Source of the DNA: Begonia masoniana
Taxonomy: Eukaryota; Streptophyta; Magnoliopsida; Cucurbitales; Begoniaceae
NCBI GenBank assembly: GCA_022432975.1
Contig: CM039503.1
Location: 44,534,655 to 44,598,654, forward strand
DNA length: 64,000 bases
Direction of reading: 5' to 3'
The notes under the pieces were generated by a model. The model made no database searches, was not told the DNA's origin, and was given only the letters and a program-made list of their open reading frames with translations. The position numbers and the translations under genes are program-made. Below are positions 46,338 to 57,921 of the stretch, piece after piece. The number at the start of each line of letters is the position of its first letter. The stretch's first letter is position 1.

Positions 46338-49300
46338 ATGAAGAACTAGTAGTACCTAGATAGCGGGTGCTCAAGACACATGACGGGAGACTCCTCAAAG
46401 TTTGCCGTTGTCAACAAGAAGAAAGGGAATGTCACATTCGGTGGAAATCAAAAGGGCAAAATTATTGGTATCGGCAATATAGATAATCCTTCTAACCCCA
46501 TCATTGAAAATGTTTTATTAGTAGAAGGATTAAAACACAATTTATTAAGTATTAGTCAATTATGTGATAAAGGGTATAAAGTAGCATTCAAATCTAAATC
46601 ACGTACTATTAAAGATAGCTCAAATGATAAAGTTTTATTTATTGGCTATAGGAAAGAAAATATTTATACAATTAACTTAGATCACATCGATTGTGTTGAT
46701 GAAAAATATTTTGCCGTAAACTTACTTGTTGATAGTTAGACTTGACATAGAAGATTAGGACACGTAGGTATAGATACTTTAGCTAAGATTACTAAGAATA
46801 ATTTAGTTAGATGGATTTCAAAAATATCCTTTGAGGAGGATAAAGTTTGTGAAGCTTGCCAAATGGGCAAGCAAATCAAAAGTTCCTTTGCATCAAAGAA
46901 TGCAATTTCTACATTTAAGCCTCTACAACTACTTCACATGGACCTTTTCGGTCCTACAAACATTGCTAGTCTAGGAGGCAAATATTATGTCTTTGTCATT
47001 GTAGATGATTTCTCTAGATTCTCTTGGGTATTCTTTCTAAAGTCAAAGGATGAAACTTTTGATACCTTCTCTAGCTTTAGGAAGAGAGTTCAACATGAAA
47101 AGGAGTTCATCATTGTTGCTATTCGTAGTGATCATGGTGGAGAATTTGAGAATGAAAAATTTGAACTCTTGTGTCCCAAATATGGAATTGAGCAGAATTT
47201 CTCCTCCCCTAGAACCCCTCAACAAAATGGAGTTATTGAGAGGAAAAATATGTCTCTTCAAGAGCTAGCCCGGACCATACTCAACGAGAACTTTTTTCCA
47301 AAATATTTTTGGGCAGAAGCTGTTTCAACAGCATGCTATGTTCTAAATCGAGTCTCTATAAAACCTATTCTAGAGAAAACCCCTTATGAGCTTTGGAATG
47401 GAAAAATCTCTACTGTCAAATACTTTAGAGCCTTTGGTTGTAAGTGTTTCATACTAAACACCAAGAATAACTTTAGAAAATTCGATTCCAAATCTGACAT
47501 TGGAATTTTTCTTCATTATTCCCTATCCAGTAAGACTTATAGAGTCTTTTACAAAAGGACTATAGTTGTTGAAGAATCTGTTAATGTCAATTTTGATGAG
47601 AATCTTCAAGCTACAATCAATGTGGAAGAAGATGACAATATGGAAAAGCAAATGGATTCTCTCTTCTTAGACCAACCTGCTGAAACCATTCAAGGAGAAA
47701 ATTCCCTAGATCCTTCTTCAAATTCTCTAGAAATCATCCCAGTCAAGGATGAAAATATTGTTCTTCCTAGAGATTGGAAATATGTAAAAAAATCATCCTT
47801 TAGATGAAGTTCTACGTGATCCAACATTAGGAATCAAAACTAGAGTCTCCCTTAGAAATCTCTGTGCAAATGTAGCATTTATCTCTCAAATTGAACCTAA
47901 GAAATTTGAGGAAGCCGAATTGGATGAAAATTGGACAGTTGCTATGCAAGATGAATTAAACCAATTCGAAAGGAACAACGTTTGGGAACTTGTTCCAAAA
48001 CTCGACAATCATCCCATTATTAGAACCAATTGGATGTTTAAGAATAAGATAGATGAAAATGAGATTGTGGTTAGGAACAAACCTAGATTAGTTGTCAAAT
48101 ATTACAACCAAGAAGAAGGAATAGACTTTGAAGAAACTTTTTCTCCTGTAGCTAGACTAGAATATATTAGGATGCTCTTAGCCTATGCTTGCTATAAAAA
48201 CTTCACACTCTTTCAAATTGACGTTAAGAGTGCATTTTTAAATGGTTATATCTTGGCAGAAGTTTATGTAGAGCAACCCTCAGGTTTTGAAGTCTATGAC
48301 AAACTTGACCATGTATATAAGCTCAAGAAAGCCTTGTATGGACTTAAGCAAGCTCCTAGAGCTTGGTACGATAGGTTGAAAAATTTTCTTGTAGAAAGAA
48401 AGTTTAAGAAGGAAAATATTGATTCAACCCTATTTATCATGCAAAAGGACAAAGACATACTCATTGTACAGATCTATGTCGATGACATTATATTTGGTTC
48501 AACTAATGTCTCTCTGTGTGATGAATTCTCCTCCCTAATGCAAAGTGAATTTGAGATGAGTATGATGGGGGAGTTAAAATTCTTCTTAGGTTTTTAGATT
48601 AGTCAAACTCCAGATGACATTTTCTTTTATCAAGAAAAATACATTAAAGAGCTTTTAACGAAATTCGGATTGAATTCATCAAAGCCATCTAGAACCCCAA
48701 TGAGCACCACTACTAAGTTGGACAAAGATGAAAATAGGATAAGTATGGATATTAAGAAGTATAGAGGTATGATTGGTTCTCTATTATATCTAACGGCTAG
48801 CAGGCCTAATATCCTATTTAGTGTGTGCTTGTGTGCTCGGTTTCAAGCTTCTTCTAAGGAATCCCACCTAAATACAGTCAAGAGAATTTTCAAATACTTA
48901 AGTGGCACTTTTGATTTAGGCTTATGGTATCCAAAGGGTACATCATTTGATCTAATAGGTTATTCTAACTCTGATTATGCTAGAAGCCTTGTAGATAGGA
49001 ATAGTACCAGTGGAACATGTCAATTTCTAGGTGAATCTCTTGTAACTTGGTACTCTAAGAAGCAGAATTCTGTAGCATTTTCAACTGCCGAAAGTGAATA
49101 TATTGCTGCAGGTAGTTGCTGTGCTCAAATACTTTGGATGAAGAAAAATTTAGAGGATTACAATCTATTCTATGATTGAATACTGATTAGATGTGATAAT
49201 ACTAATGCAATTAACATTTCAAAGAACCCTATCCAACATTCTAGAACCAAACACATCGAGGTTAGATATCACTTCATTAGAGATCATGTTTAAAAAGGGG

Positions 49301-49425
49301 ATATCACCTTAGAATTTGTTAATTCATCTGACCAATTAGTAGATATATTTACAAAATCTTTGGATGAGAAGACCTCCAGTGATATTCGAATTCATTTAGG
49401 TTTCATTAGGAGTGAAAAGTCCTGA
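46338..49425 (+). pseudogene. Copia pol (PR-INT-RT-RH), degenerate
   Basis: Protease YLDSGCSRHMTGD starts near 46356. Integrase: HRRLGHVG and CEACQMGK zinc region, then the D-D-E residues in LLHMDLFGP, RSDHGGEFEN and NGVIERKN (46930-47250). RT: QIDVKSAFLNGYI, KALYGLKQAPRAWYDRL and IYVDDIIFGSTN (48210-48510). RNase H: CGARFQ-like region, AFSTAESEYIAAGSCC and ISKNPIQHSRTKHIEVRYH. It ends at TGA 49423-49425. Stops occur at 46737-46739, 46743-46745 (Trp codon to TGA), 48595-48597, 49177-49179 and near 49290; a frame change lies near 47800. The catalytic residues remain, so decay is moderate, but the polyprotein cannot be made. Confidence 0.93.
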
Positions 49426-49703
49426 ACGATCGACGTTATGGGCTAGGAATAAAGTTATATCTCTCTGAAATGAGGTGCTCTGAAATACATCGACTGCGAC
49501 ACTTTATGAAGTGGATGATATAGGAAACGGTCGAAGTACAAATCGGACGATGTCAGTTCTTAACTCTTTTAAATCTGCATTCGGATTACAGAAACCCTAT
49601 ATTTCTCCAGAGCGCGAAACTTTCAAAAACCTTTCATCTTCTCTCGACTCTCCGTCGCCTATTCTCTCGTCACCAGTCCTTTTTCGACTTTCAAATCTGC
49701 TAA

Positions 49704-51560
49704 ATGGCATCATCCTCTAACGTCGGTTTAACTTTCTCAAGGAAAAAGCAGAAGACTGTACAACCTGTGGAATCAGAACCTATCGTACAACCACCTCCTC
49801 TTCAATGGCCTACTCATCAATTTGTCAATGAGACTGCACTTCATAGGTACTTTAATGATTTTGAAAAGAAACCACCTATTAGAAGCAGAGGTGTAGTATT
49901 TAAGGATCTGTCTGGTTTACATCTGGAGCAATCTTTCTGTGAACTGGGCTTATTAGGGCTATTTGAACTCGACACATCCTATTGCGAAACACCGATTAGG
50001 ATGTTTTATGCTAATCTAGAGCACGCTACTTCACCTCTTGTCATTCGAAGCTATGTGTATGGTAGACACATCGAGCTGACTCAGGAGAAATTCATGAAAT
50101 ACTTAACTGTGAATTCCTAAATGACAAGCCTAAATTTTTTGAAACTTCCAAAGATCCTCCCTTCAATGGAACATCAAAGGGAACGGCTTTAGCAAAAGAG
50201 ATTTCAAAGGATCCACACAATACTTCCCTCAGGCTCAAGGGCAAGGATTTGAACACAAGGGCCAGAGTCTTCCATCTCATGATCAACTACAACATCTTCC
50301 CCAGAGATGGACATCGTGACCACGTCAATGGAATGGATCTTTTCATTCTCTCTAGGTTCTTCCGTAAAGAACCATTTCACCTTGGTTATATTATTGTGAG
50401 AAGAATGCTCCAAGTTGTCAAGACAGCTTCCAAATCTCTTCCATATAATCTTCTTTTGATGAAGATCTTCCATCGATTCGGTGTTGAACTGCCGGCTGAA
50501 GATGAGCCAATTCCTTTGAAGAACACTGATTTTTTTTTTTTTCTGCTTCCACCTTTCTGCGAATGGGGATTGAAAGAAATCAGCAAGGTGCTTTAGTTGA
50601 CAAGGAACCACGGAAGAGGCGCAGAATGCTTTTGATGGATGAAGAAGAAGAGTCTGTTTCTCAAGATGAGCTTTATATTCCCTCCTTTGATCCTCCTCTG
50701 TTTCAAGACTCTCTCATTCAAGCTGCAGAGGGCTTTAATGATTCAACTCTTCTACTTGATCTTCAAGCAATTCAAGCAGCTACTCTTCCACCTCTAACCA
50801 GTCCAATTCCTGCTCCCTCCCCAGCTCTGGTTCCTTCTTCAACTACTCGTGTTCCTCCTAGAACTACAAGTCACCCCACTCTTTCAATGAGGAACTCTAT
50901 TTCTGAGGAGCAATTTTATGAGCTTCAGGCGAGTATACCAAGCCTTAGCACTGGTCAGGAATCCTTTCAGTCCCTGTATCTTTCCCGCCAAGATCAATTT
51001 GAAGCTTATGTCCTATCACAACTAGACAATCTCGCAGCTGTCATTCAAGGACTACACAAACGTATTGATCTAATGGAATCAAATCAAAGTAAAGTTATTG
51101 ATGATGTCGTCTCCTCCGTTAGATTCCATTCAAGTCATTTCACAATGTAATTACAGCGAGATTGTGACAAGGTTATCTTTCATATTGGCAACCTTAGCAC
51201 CCTTATGACCGAAATACTGGTTAGCCCTCTGATGCGGATGAGATTTTGGATGAAAGTGACGAGCATCTTGAGACAGCTTGTCTTGCTACTTCAGCTGTTC
51301 CTTCAAGTGCTGAGCCAGTGCCTGCTCCAACTATTGTTGATCAGCCAGCTACTTGTAATCCAGATATTGTTGATGTTGGTGCTGCTTCTGCTGATCTTGC
51401 AATAGCTGACCCTGTCGATATGCCTTTGGAAGATGCAGGGGATGCAATTCCTAATGCCAGTGTTCCTCCTTTCTTTCCTGTTGCGGAAATTAATCCTCAT
51501 GTGGAATCTCCTCCTGATAAGGATGATTTCCTTGATCAATTATGGGATATCATGCACTAG
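49704..51560 (+). pseudogene. Copia env-position protein with plant-transposon domain
   Basis: The third gene after pol, where SIRE elements carry an 'env-like' reading frame. It begins MASSSNVGLTFSRKKQKTVQ. The middle has RMFYANLEHAT, RSYVYGRHIELTQEKFMKYL and LNTRARVFHLMINYNIFPRD, then GHRDHVNGMDLFI. The C-terminal half is Ser/Pro/acidic with a short coiled coil (VIQGLHKRIDLMESNQS) and ends DFLDQLWDIMH. No signal peptide or convincing membrane span is visible, so the name 'envelope' is not supported here. It shares a domain with the MULE1 second gene (8695-9881). Frame changes lie near 50110, 50545 and 51150-51245; a T-run near 50530 may cause one. Confidence 0.75.
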
Positions 51561-51738
51561 GAGAATCCCTCCTCCTCTGAAAACTAGGAATATTTTTTTA
51601 TTTTTTTTTTTTTTTTTTTTAACACTGTGACTACTGTCCATATTTTTTTTTTTCAAACTGTGAATGTTTTATCATATCGTCTACAAAGTGCTATGCTGAA
51701 TGACATTCCTCCTATACGTGCTTATTTTTGATAATGTC

Positions 51739-51748
51739 AAAGGGGGAG
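51739..51748 (+). other. Internal polypurine tract (copia)
   Basis: AAGGGGGAGA in the context GTCAAAGGGGGAGAAGG, about 150 bp before the 3' LTR. SIRE-type elements usually show this second tract. Confidence 0.65.
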
Positions 51749-51882
51749 AAGGATATAGAAGTTAATGAATGCATAATTAAGACTTATTGATAAGGAATAC
51801 TGCATAAATTATAGGAGAGTATGTAAGTTTAAACTAAAATACAGATTAGTATAATGAAACATATCATATATTTGTCATCATC

Positions 51883-51896
51883 AAAAAGGGGGAGAT
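51883..51896 (+). other. Polypurine tract next to 3' LTR (copia)
   Basis: AAAAAGGGGGAGATT directly precedes the 3' LTR start at 51897. It primes plus-strand DNA synthesis. Confidence 0.85.
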
Positions 51897-53117
51897 TGTT
51901 GACTTAAATAGTGTTTAAGTCTAACTATGTTTTTTATGATTGTGATTAATATGAAATATATGCAAATATATAAACTGATTATTTGGATTACTGTGTTTAT
52001 TGCATTTATCTGGAAATTTCCTTTAAAAAGGGTATTATGTTTTTCTAACAATTTTGGTTAAGTGTTGGTAGTCGAGTCTGGGTTATGCAAAATGGTAAAG
52101 GAACATCGACCGAATCAAAGCAGACTTGAAGTTCATCGACCAGATATATCAACTGAACAACACAAAGTCGACCGATGGCAGAACCAATAGATTATCGACC
52201 GAAGTCGTCCTTGGGAATTACATCGTCCAGACTTAGAAATCAACAGAAAGCTTTGTCGTCCAGACTTAGAAGTCAACAGAAAGTTTTGTTGTCCACAATT
52301 AGAAGTCAACAGAAAGTTTTATCGTCCAGACTTAGAGTCATAATCAATGTCGTCCAAAACAAATAAAGATGCTGAACGAATAACGAAGTCATCCGAACAA
52401 AGATTTCGTCCGCTAGAAGAACATCTTCTGAAAGTGACTTCGATTGAATAAAGACTTCTTCCACTTGCATAACATCTTCCGAATTAAGAAGTCTTCTGCC
52501 ATGAGTGATAGTGACTCCAGTTCTCAACAACTATTTTTCTGCGTACGGATACTTTCCAACGGTCATATTTTTGTACGGAAACAAGGATTCATTTGAATGA
52601 GAAGCGAATTACAGATGCGAATATATATAGAAGAACAGAAGCTCGAGACAAAAACTTTTGCCAATTTTTACAATTATCTTTTAATTCTCACGAGCAAAAG
52701 TTCTGTAATACTCTGCGACTCTCTACATCTTTCTACTCCTAAACTTGATATTCTGTTTTGAGAGAGTGTAGTTTTTGTCCTCTATACTGTTTAACATTGG
52801 AAGTGTAAAGGCAACGATTGACGCCTATGAAGTTCAATCGAAGTGTAAAGGCAGTTAATTGGCGCCCGTGAAGTCCAATCAAGTTTTCTCGTGGAAGAGA
52901 AGTAGTGAATCTTCAAGAAGAAAATCCTTGAAGTGTGGACGTAGGCAAGGTTAGCCGAACCACGTAAAAATCAAGGTGTTATCTTTCTCTCTCTCTCTCT
53001 CTCTTTGTTAAAATAATTTAAGTAATTTATATTGCAGTAAGTAAACTTAGATTATGAGAGAAAAATCTAATTGACCCCCCCCCCCCCCCCTCCCTCTTAG
53101 ACAATAACGGTCCTACA
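51897..53117 (+). repeat. Copia 3' LTR
   Basis: 1221 bp. A TATATATAG box lies near 52622, a (CT)n tract near 52986 and a 16-base C run at 53075-53090 that the 5' LTR lacks (only 6 C there). It is probably closer to the original LTR than the expanded 5' copy. Confidence 0.92.
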
Positions 53118-53122
53118 TAATT

Positions 53123-53995
53123 GACATGCACACAAGCCTTTCAGATGATAAATTTCCAAACAGATATTGATATATCATAGTGAAGCAAACATTGCTTGCA
53201 TGCAATCATACGCTTGCACATTCTTTCAAATACACACTTTGACGTAGAATCATTGAAATCTATACTAACGACCAAGATGTTGCACAGATTTGATCTACAA
53301 TTTTCTTCTTCATACGACCACAATAGTTTATGTTGTTAGTCACCATTCCTTTCATTAAGTCCTCGGGCATCACTTTTTGCCATTCTAGCAAGATTTGGTG
53401 TAATATTCACATTAAAATCATTTCTTATTGTCTCAATATTAGAAAGGACTTCTCATGTAGGTTGACTTTTGAACCTATCCAACTATTGATTTACCATCCA
53501 ATTAGCAGGCATGTCAACTTTCAATTTTTTGTGAACAAATATGGACATCCTTGAAACTCTTTGTTTGAAATGTCAATTTACATTACATCTTCGAAGCATG
53601 CATTCGCAAGTTGCATCTCTCCTGACTCACCATAGTCAGTCGCTAAGAATCACTTTTAACAAATTTCACTCCATAACCATTTGCATACTCTACTATTTGT
53701 TCTTAAATTGGCCTTAAAGAACCATATATTTTGCCCAAATAAAGACCCATCAAACAATCTTCGCATACTGGTCTGCTTTTGCACTCATCATCATCTAACT
53801 CGCATAATAAACGAAGCTCCAAGTCTAGAGTTTTCGAGGTCAAATGAACCTCTATTTCATGTTACCGTCTTCGTGATCGAATGCACGAAACTCGTCATAT
53901 ATAAGTAAGAAGTAAGCATTCCCCTCTATGTTGGGATCATAAGTTGTTGTCCCGTCAAAATCAAACGATCTACTCGAATCACAATCTATCGACAT
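53123..53995 (-). pseudogene. MULE3 transposase, N-terminal part (right of copia)
   Basis: ATG at 53995 (MSIDCDSSRSFDFDGTTTYD) matches the MULE1 N-terminus loosely. Farther on, LDRFKSQPT, NVNITPNLARMAKSD and LLWSYEEENCRSNL match MULE1 around 6270-6440 (LDRFKSQPM, NVNITPNIAR, LVWSYAVEICRSN). It is broken by several stops. The core continues at 42015 on the other side of the copia element. Confidence 0.8.
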
Positions 53996-54355
53996 CAACA
54001 AATTGGAGAGAAGAAGAGTCGACATAGGAGAGAAGAGTTGTCGAAAAACCTAGGGGACGAAATAGAGGAATGAATGGAGGGCTAAGGGATAGGGGAGGTA
54101 GGAAGAGAATCACAGTGGCGTGTGAGGCACGGCTGGGCAGCCACACTAGTCTTGAGAGGGTTAGGATTATGAGAAATTGTTGATTTGGGCACCCGTTTTT
54201 ATTTATAGTATCGGGGAATGGGCGCCTAATTTGGAAAAACGAGTGCCCGTTTAAGAGAAATCCTTCAGAATGGGAGCCCATTCTTCGAAGACAAGCATCC
54301 ATTTCTCGTGTTTCTTATAAAATTGGTGTCTGTTCCTACGCAAGCGGGCTCACGT
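53996..54355 (-). promoter_or_regulatory. MULE3 right terminal region and transposase promoter
   Basis: Minus strand: opposed GGGCTCCCATTC / GGGCACTCGTTT-type motifs, then TATAAATAAAAACGGGTGCC (TATA 54207-54200), about 205 bp upstream of the start at 53995. The outer end is cut off at 54355 by LTR H. Confidence 0.6.
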
Positions 54356-57300
54356 TGTAACAACCGGATTTTTAGGTTTTTTACATTTAATTGCTATAAT
54401 GGCATTTTCGTAAATATTGTGAAATAGGTCCATTTTGTGAACGAAAAGTTTTGTTAGAGCCATAGTAATAAATTAGAATATTTGGCGAAATAAAGAAATT
54501 TAGAAAAACCGAATCGATAGTTAAATAACAGAATAGATGAATATTTAACAAAAAGGGCAAAATGGTAATTGCTATTAGAAGTTTTATTAAAACACCATAA
54601 TCCCCTTCCTTTCTCTAGCACTTCACGAAAATCTCCAGAAACCCTCCTCTGGCAATTTTTGGTTTCCTGACGGCGATTCTCCTTTCACGCCGGCGATTCT
54701 TCTGTTTCGGTGATCGACTCTTCACGTTTCCTTCTCCAAACGACACCCTAGGTAAGGTTTTATGGTTTTGGAAAGTTTATTCCCGATTTTCAGGTTGTAA
54801 AACGATTATGGTTCATTTAGGGTTTTGCTAAAAACGTAAATTAAAGTTTGAAATCGTTAGGTTTGTTGTAATTCCGACTTAAATGGACGTATTGGCGATC
54901 GTTGGACATAGTTAGTCAGCTTATTGATGAATATTAGAGTTTTGGTTGGATTCGAGCTTGGAAAACTCCATTAATGGAGGTTAGGATATGTTGAGCACGA
55001 ATTGCTCGATAAAATGCCTCAATGAGATAAATTAGAGTTCTAGAAAAATTTCCCTTAGCTAGGAGTTTCATTTAGCCTTTAGAACAATCTATTTGAATTT
55101 AGTCCTAATAACAGAACGGTGGAATGTTTTACGTGACGAAGCTCGGAACGAGGCACTCGAATCGCTAAGGACGCAAGGTAAGTTTTCGTGATTTGCTTGG
55201 CCGATTCGGCCTACACCATAAGAAAGTTATTTATGGAGGATTGTGGAGACTTGATTTCGGTATATAAGATGGGTAGTTAGAATTAGTTGTTTATAGATTG
55301 TGTTTGTGTGTCGTTTTGATGGTACTCACGTTATTTAGGTTTATGTTATGGATTATGAATTGTACATGCCTCACGTTATTTCAAAATAGCATGAAACCGA
55401 GTTTTCCATACGCGTATTATGAAAAGAAAAATGAATGCATGTAATCCCGGTCACGTCGGGGTAGGGTTCAGACATGGCTGTCATACAGGTGAAGCATGTT
55501 TTCCCCCTGTTAGATGGAAAGGGCTGTTTGATCACGAGACGTGTCCTCTCCATCTGGTGAATGAACCCCCGGTGACACCCTCTCTAATGTAACTAAAGAA
55601 TGAAAATGAATGTACGTAATCCCGGTCACGTCGGGGTGGGGTTCAGACATGGCTGTCCTACAGGTGAAGTATGTTTTCCCCCTGTTAGATGGAAAGGGCT
55701 GTTTGATCACGAGACGTGCCCTCTCCATCTGGTGAATGAACCCCCGGTGACACCCTCTGTTATGTAACTAAAGAATGAAAATTAATGTACGTAATCCCGG
55801 TCACGTCGGGATAGGGTTCAGACATGGCTGTCCTACAGGTGAAGCATGTTTTCCCCCCGTTAGATGGAAAGGGCTGTTTGATCACGAGACGTGCCCTCTC
55901 CATCTGGTGAATGAACCCCCGGTGACACCCTCTGTTATGTAACTAAAGAATGAAAATAAATGTACGTAATCCCGGTCACGTCGGGATAGGGTTCAGACAT
56001 GGTTGTCCTACATGTGAAGCATGTTTTCCCCCGTTAGATGGAAAGGGCTGTTTGATCACGAGACGTGCCCTCTCCATCTGGTGAATGAACCCCCGGTGAC
56101 ACCCTCTGTTATGTAACTAAAGAATGAAAATAAATGTACGTAATCCCGGTCACGTCGGGGTGGGGTTCAGACATGGCTGTCCTATAGGTGAAGCGTGTTT
56201 TTCCCCCGTTAGTTGGAAAGGGCTGTTCGTGCCCTCTCCATCTGGTGAATGAACCCCCAGTGACACCCTCTGTTATGTAACTAAAGAATGAAAATGAATG
56301 TACGTAATCCCGGCCGGTCACGTCGGGATAGGGTTCAAACATGGTTGTCCTACATGTGAAGCATGTTTTCCCCCCGTTAGATGGAAAAGGCTGTTTGATT
56401 ACGAGACGTGCCCTCTCCATCTGGTGAATGAACCCCCGGTGACACCCTCTGTTATGTAACTAAAGAATGAAAATGAATGTATGTAATCCCGGTCACGTCG
56501 GGGTGGGGTTCAGACATGGATGTCCTACAGGTGAAGCGTGTTTTCCCCCTGTTAGATGGAAAGAGCTGTTTGATCACGAGACGTGCCCTCTCCATCTGGT
56601 GAATGAACCCCCAGTGACACCCTCTGTTATGTAACTAAAGAATGAAAATGAATGTACGTAATCCTGGTCATGTCAGAGTGGGGTTCAGACATGGCTGTCC
56701 TACAGGTGAAGCATGTTTTTTCCCCGTTAGATGGAAATGGCTGTTTGATCACGAGACATGCCCTCTCCATATGGTGAATGAACCCCCGGTGACACTTCAC
56801 GTTATGTAATGAAAAGAATAAAAATTGAACAGCATATGCACAGCATGCATTTTCATTTACGAAACTTACTAAGCCTTTAGCTCATAGTTGTCTCTATGGT
56901 GTAGGTGAATTTGAAACAGGTGAAGACGACATTCCTCTACCCGAAGTATGAGCAGGTTGAAGGAGGATGGCCCGTGGGAGTGCGCTGGGTAGTCGAGGCG
57001 TATTTTGACCCGTGGGAGCAACGGTTAGGTATTTTGAGGATTTTGGGTTGATTGGGCTAATGGGTGGTAACATAGGAAAAAAAAATGTATAGGACTCATT
57101 TTAGGATGCTTGGTGCCTAGATAGTGTACATACTGACGTTTTGATGAAATGAATTCGATGATAATACTTTTATGTGGAATTTGGATGATTTAGAGTTGGG
57201 CCATTGTTTTGAGACAAATGTGTTGTTTTAGGTTGGTTTTGATGATTTCAGGATTGAGAAGTTTTGTTTATGGATGGATATTTTGAGAATGTTTGTTAAA

Positions 57301-57921
57301 TTATGATGTGTGTGGTGTGCAGGGTAGTAAAGAAGAAGGAGACTGCTCTCTGGAATTAAAATCTAGAGAGCTTGTCGATCGATCGCCTGGGGTAGCGATC
57401 GATCGGCTGATGTTGTGGACGATTCAGCCTAAGTAAAGTTAAATGTACTGATGGGGGCTACTTCGACCGATTTTAAGTGTGAATCGGTCGGGGTTGTCGA
57501 CCCCAGCATATTAGAGTCATTTTTAGAAAATTTAGTTAAGTGTCGTCGACCAATCTCATTACAGAGGCCACGTCGACTGATTTTGGCTAGTGTGATCATC
57601 GTCCGATTTTATGGATGAGGATATCGGCCGAAAGGATGTCGTCCGATTCTGTGGATGACAACATCGTCTGATTCTATGAGTGGACGATAACATCGTCTGA
57701 TTCTGGGGATGACAACGTCGTCCGATTCTGTAGATGATAATATCGTCCGATTTGGTGTACGAATGAGATGCAACCCGAGGGAAATTAATTTCCCGTTTGT
57801 TTTATAGATATCGACCGATCTCTTTACTGAAGCCACGTCGACCCCCACTGTACCATTTGTCCAAACCTGATAGAAAGAATTGTCGACCCCTACAGTTCCT
57901 TTGATGAAACCCGAGACGAAT
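54356..57921 (+). mobile_element. Gypsy LTR H, truncated at its 3' side by element B
   Basis: It starts TGTAACAACCGG. Its last part (57470-57921) matches the element A LTR read on the minus strand (TCGACCCCAGCATATTAGAG, then CCAAACCTGATAGAAAG, then GATGAAACCCGAG). It stops at 57921 where element B starts. It contains the 175-bp array, the GATCGATCG pair at 57374-57411, the conserved CCCGTGGGAGTGCGCTG block (56970-56986) and a candidate intron 55178-56904. It inserted in the MULE3 end; CACGT (54351-54355) would be its target site. Confidence 0.82.
55437..56815. repeat. About 175-bp tandem repeat, 8 copies, in LTR H
   Basis: The units contain TAATCCCGGTCACGTCGGGG, CAGACATGGCTGTCC, CCCTGTTAGATGGAAAGG, CTCTCCATCTGGTGAATGAA and CCCGGTGACACCCTCT. 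Starts lie near 55440, 55614, 55789, 55965, 56139, 56304, 56481 and 56655; the fifth has an internal deletion. LTRs B (59220-59400) and C carry a single diverged unit at the same place. Confidence 0.95.

Larger units (their letters stand above)
42016..53117 (+). mobile_element. Full-length SIRE-like Ty1/copia, TSD TAATT
   Basis: 11.1 kb. The LTRs (42016-44684 and 51897-53117) start TGTTGACTTAAATAG and end GTCCTACA. TAATT flanks both sides (42011-42015, 53118-53122). The order is primer-binding site, gag, protease, integrase, RT, RNase H, an extra env-position gene and two polypurine tracts. Copia gene order plus the extra 3' gene places it in the SIRE/Maximus group. All genes have stops or frameshifts. 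It is inserted in the MULE3 transposase core. Confidence 0.93.

Noticed and set aside
53141..53554. Plus-strand frames after the copia element as a new gene
   Set aside because: The opposite strand carries MULE transposase sequence aligning with MULE1; the plus frames are its shadow.
55371..56420. Minus-strand frames of 60-103 residues with repeated PFPSNRGKT phrases
   Set aside because: They are read-through of the 175-bp LTR array and differ in frame from unit to unit.
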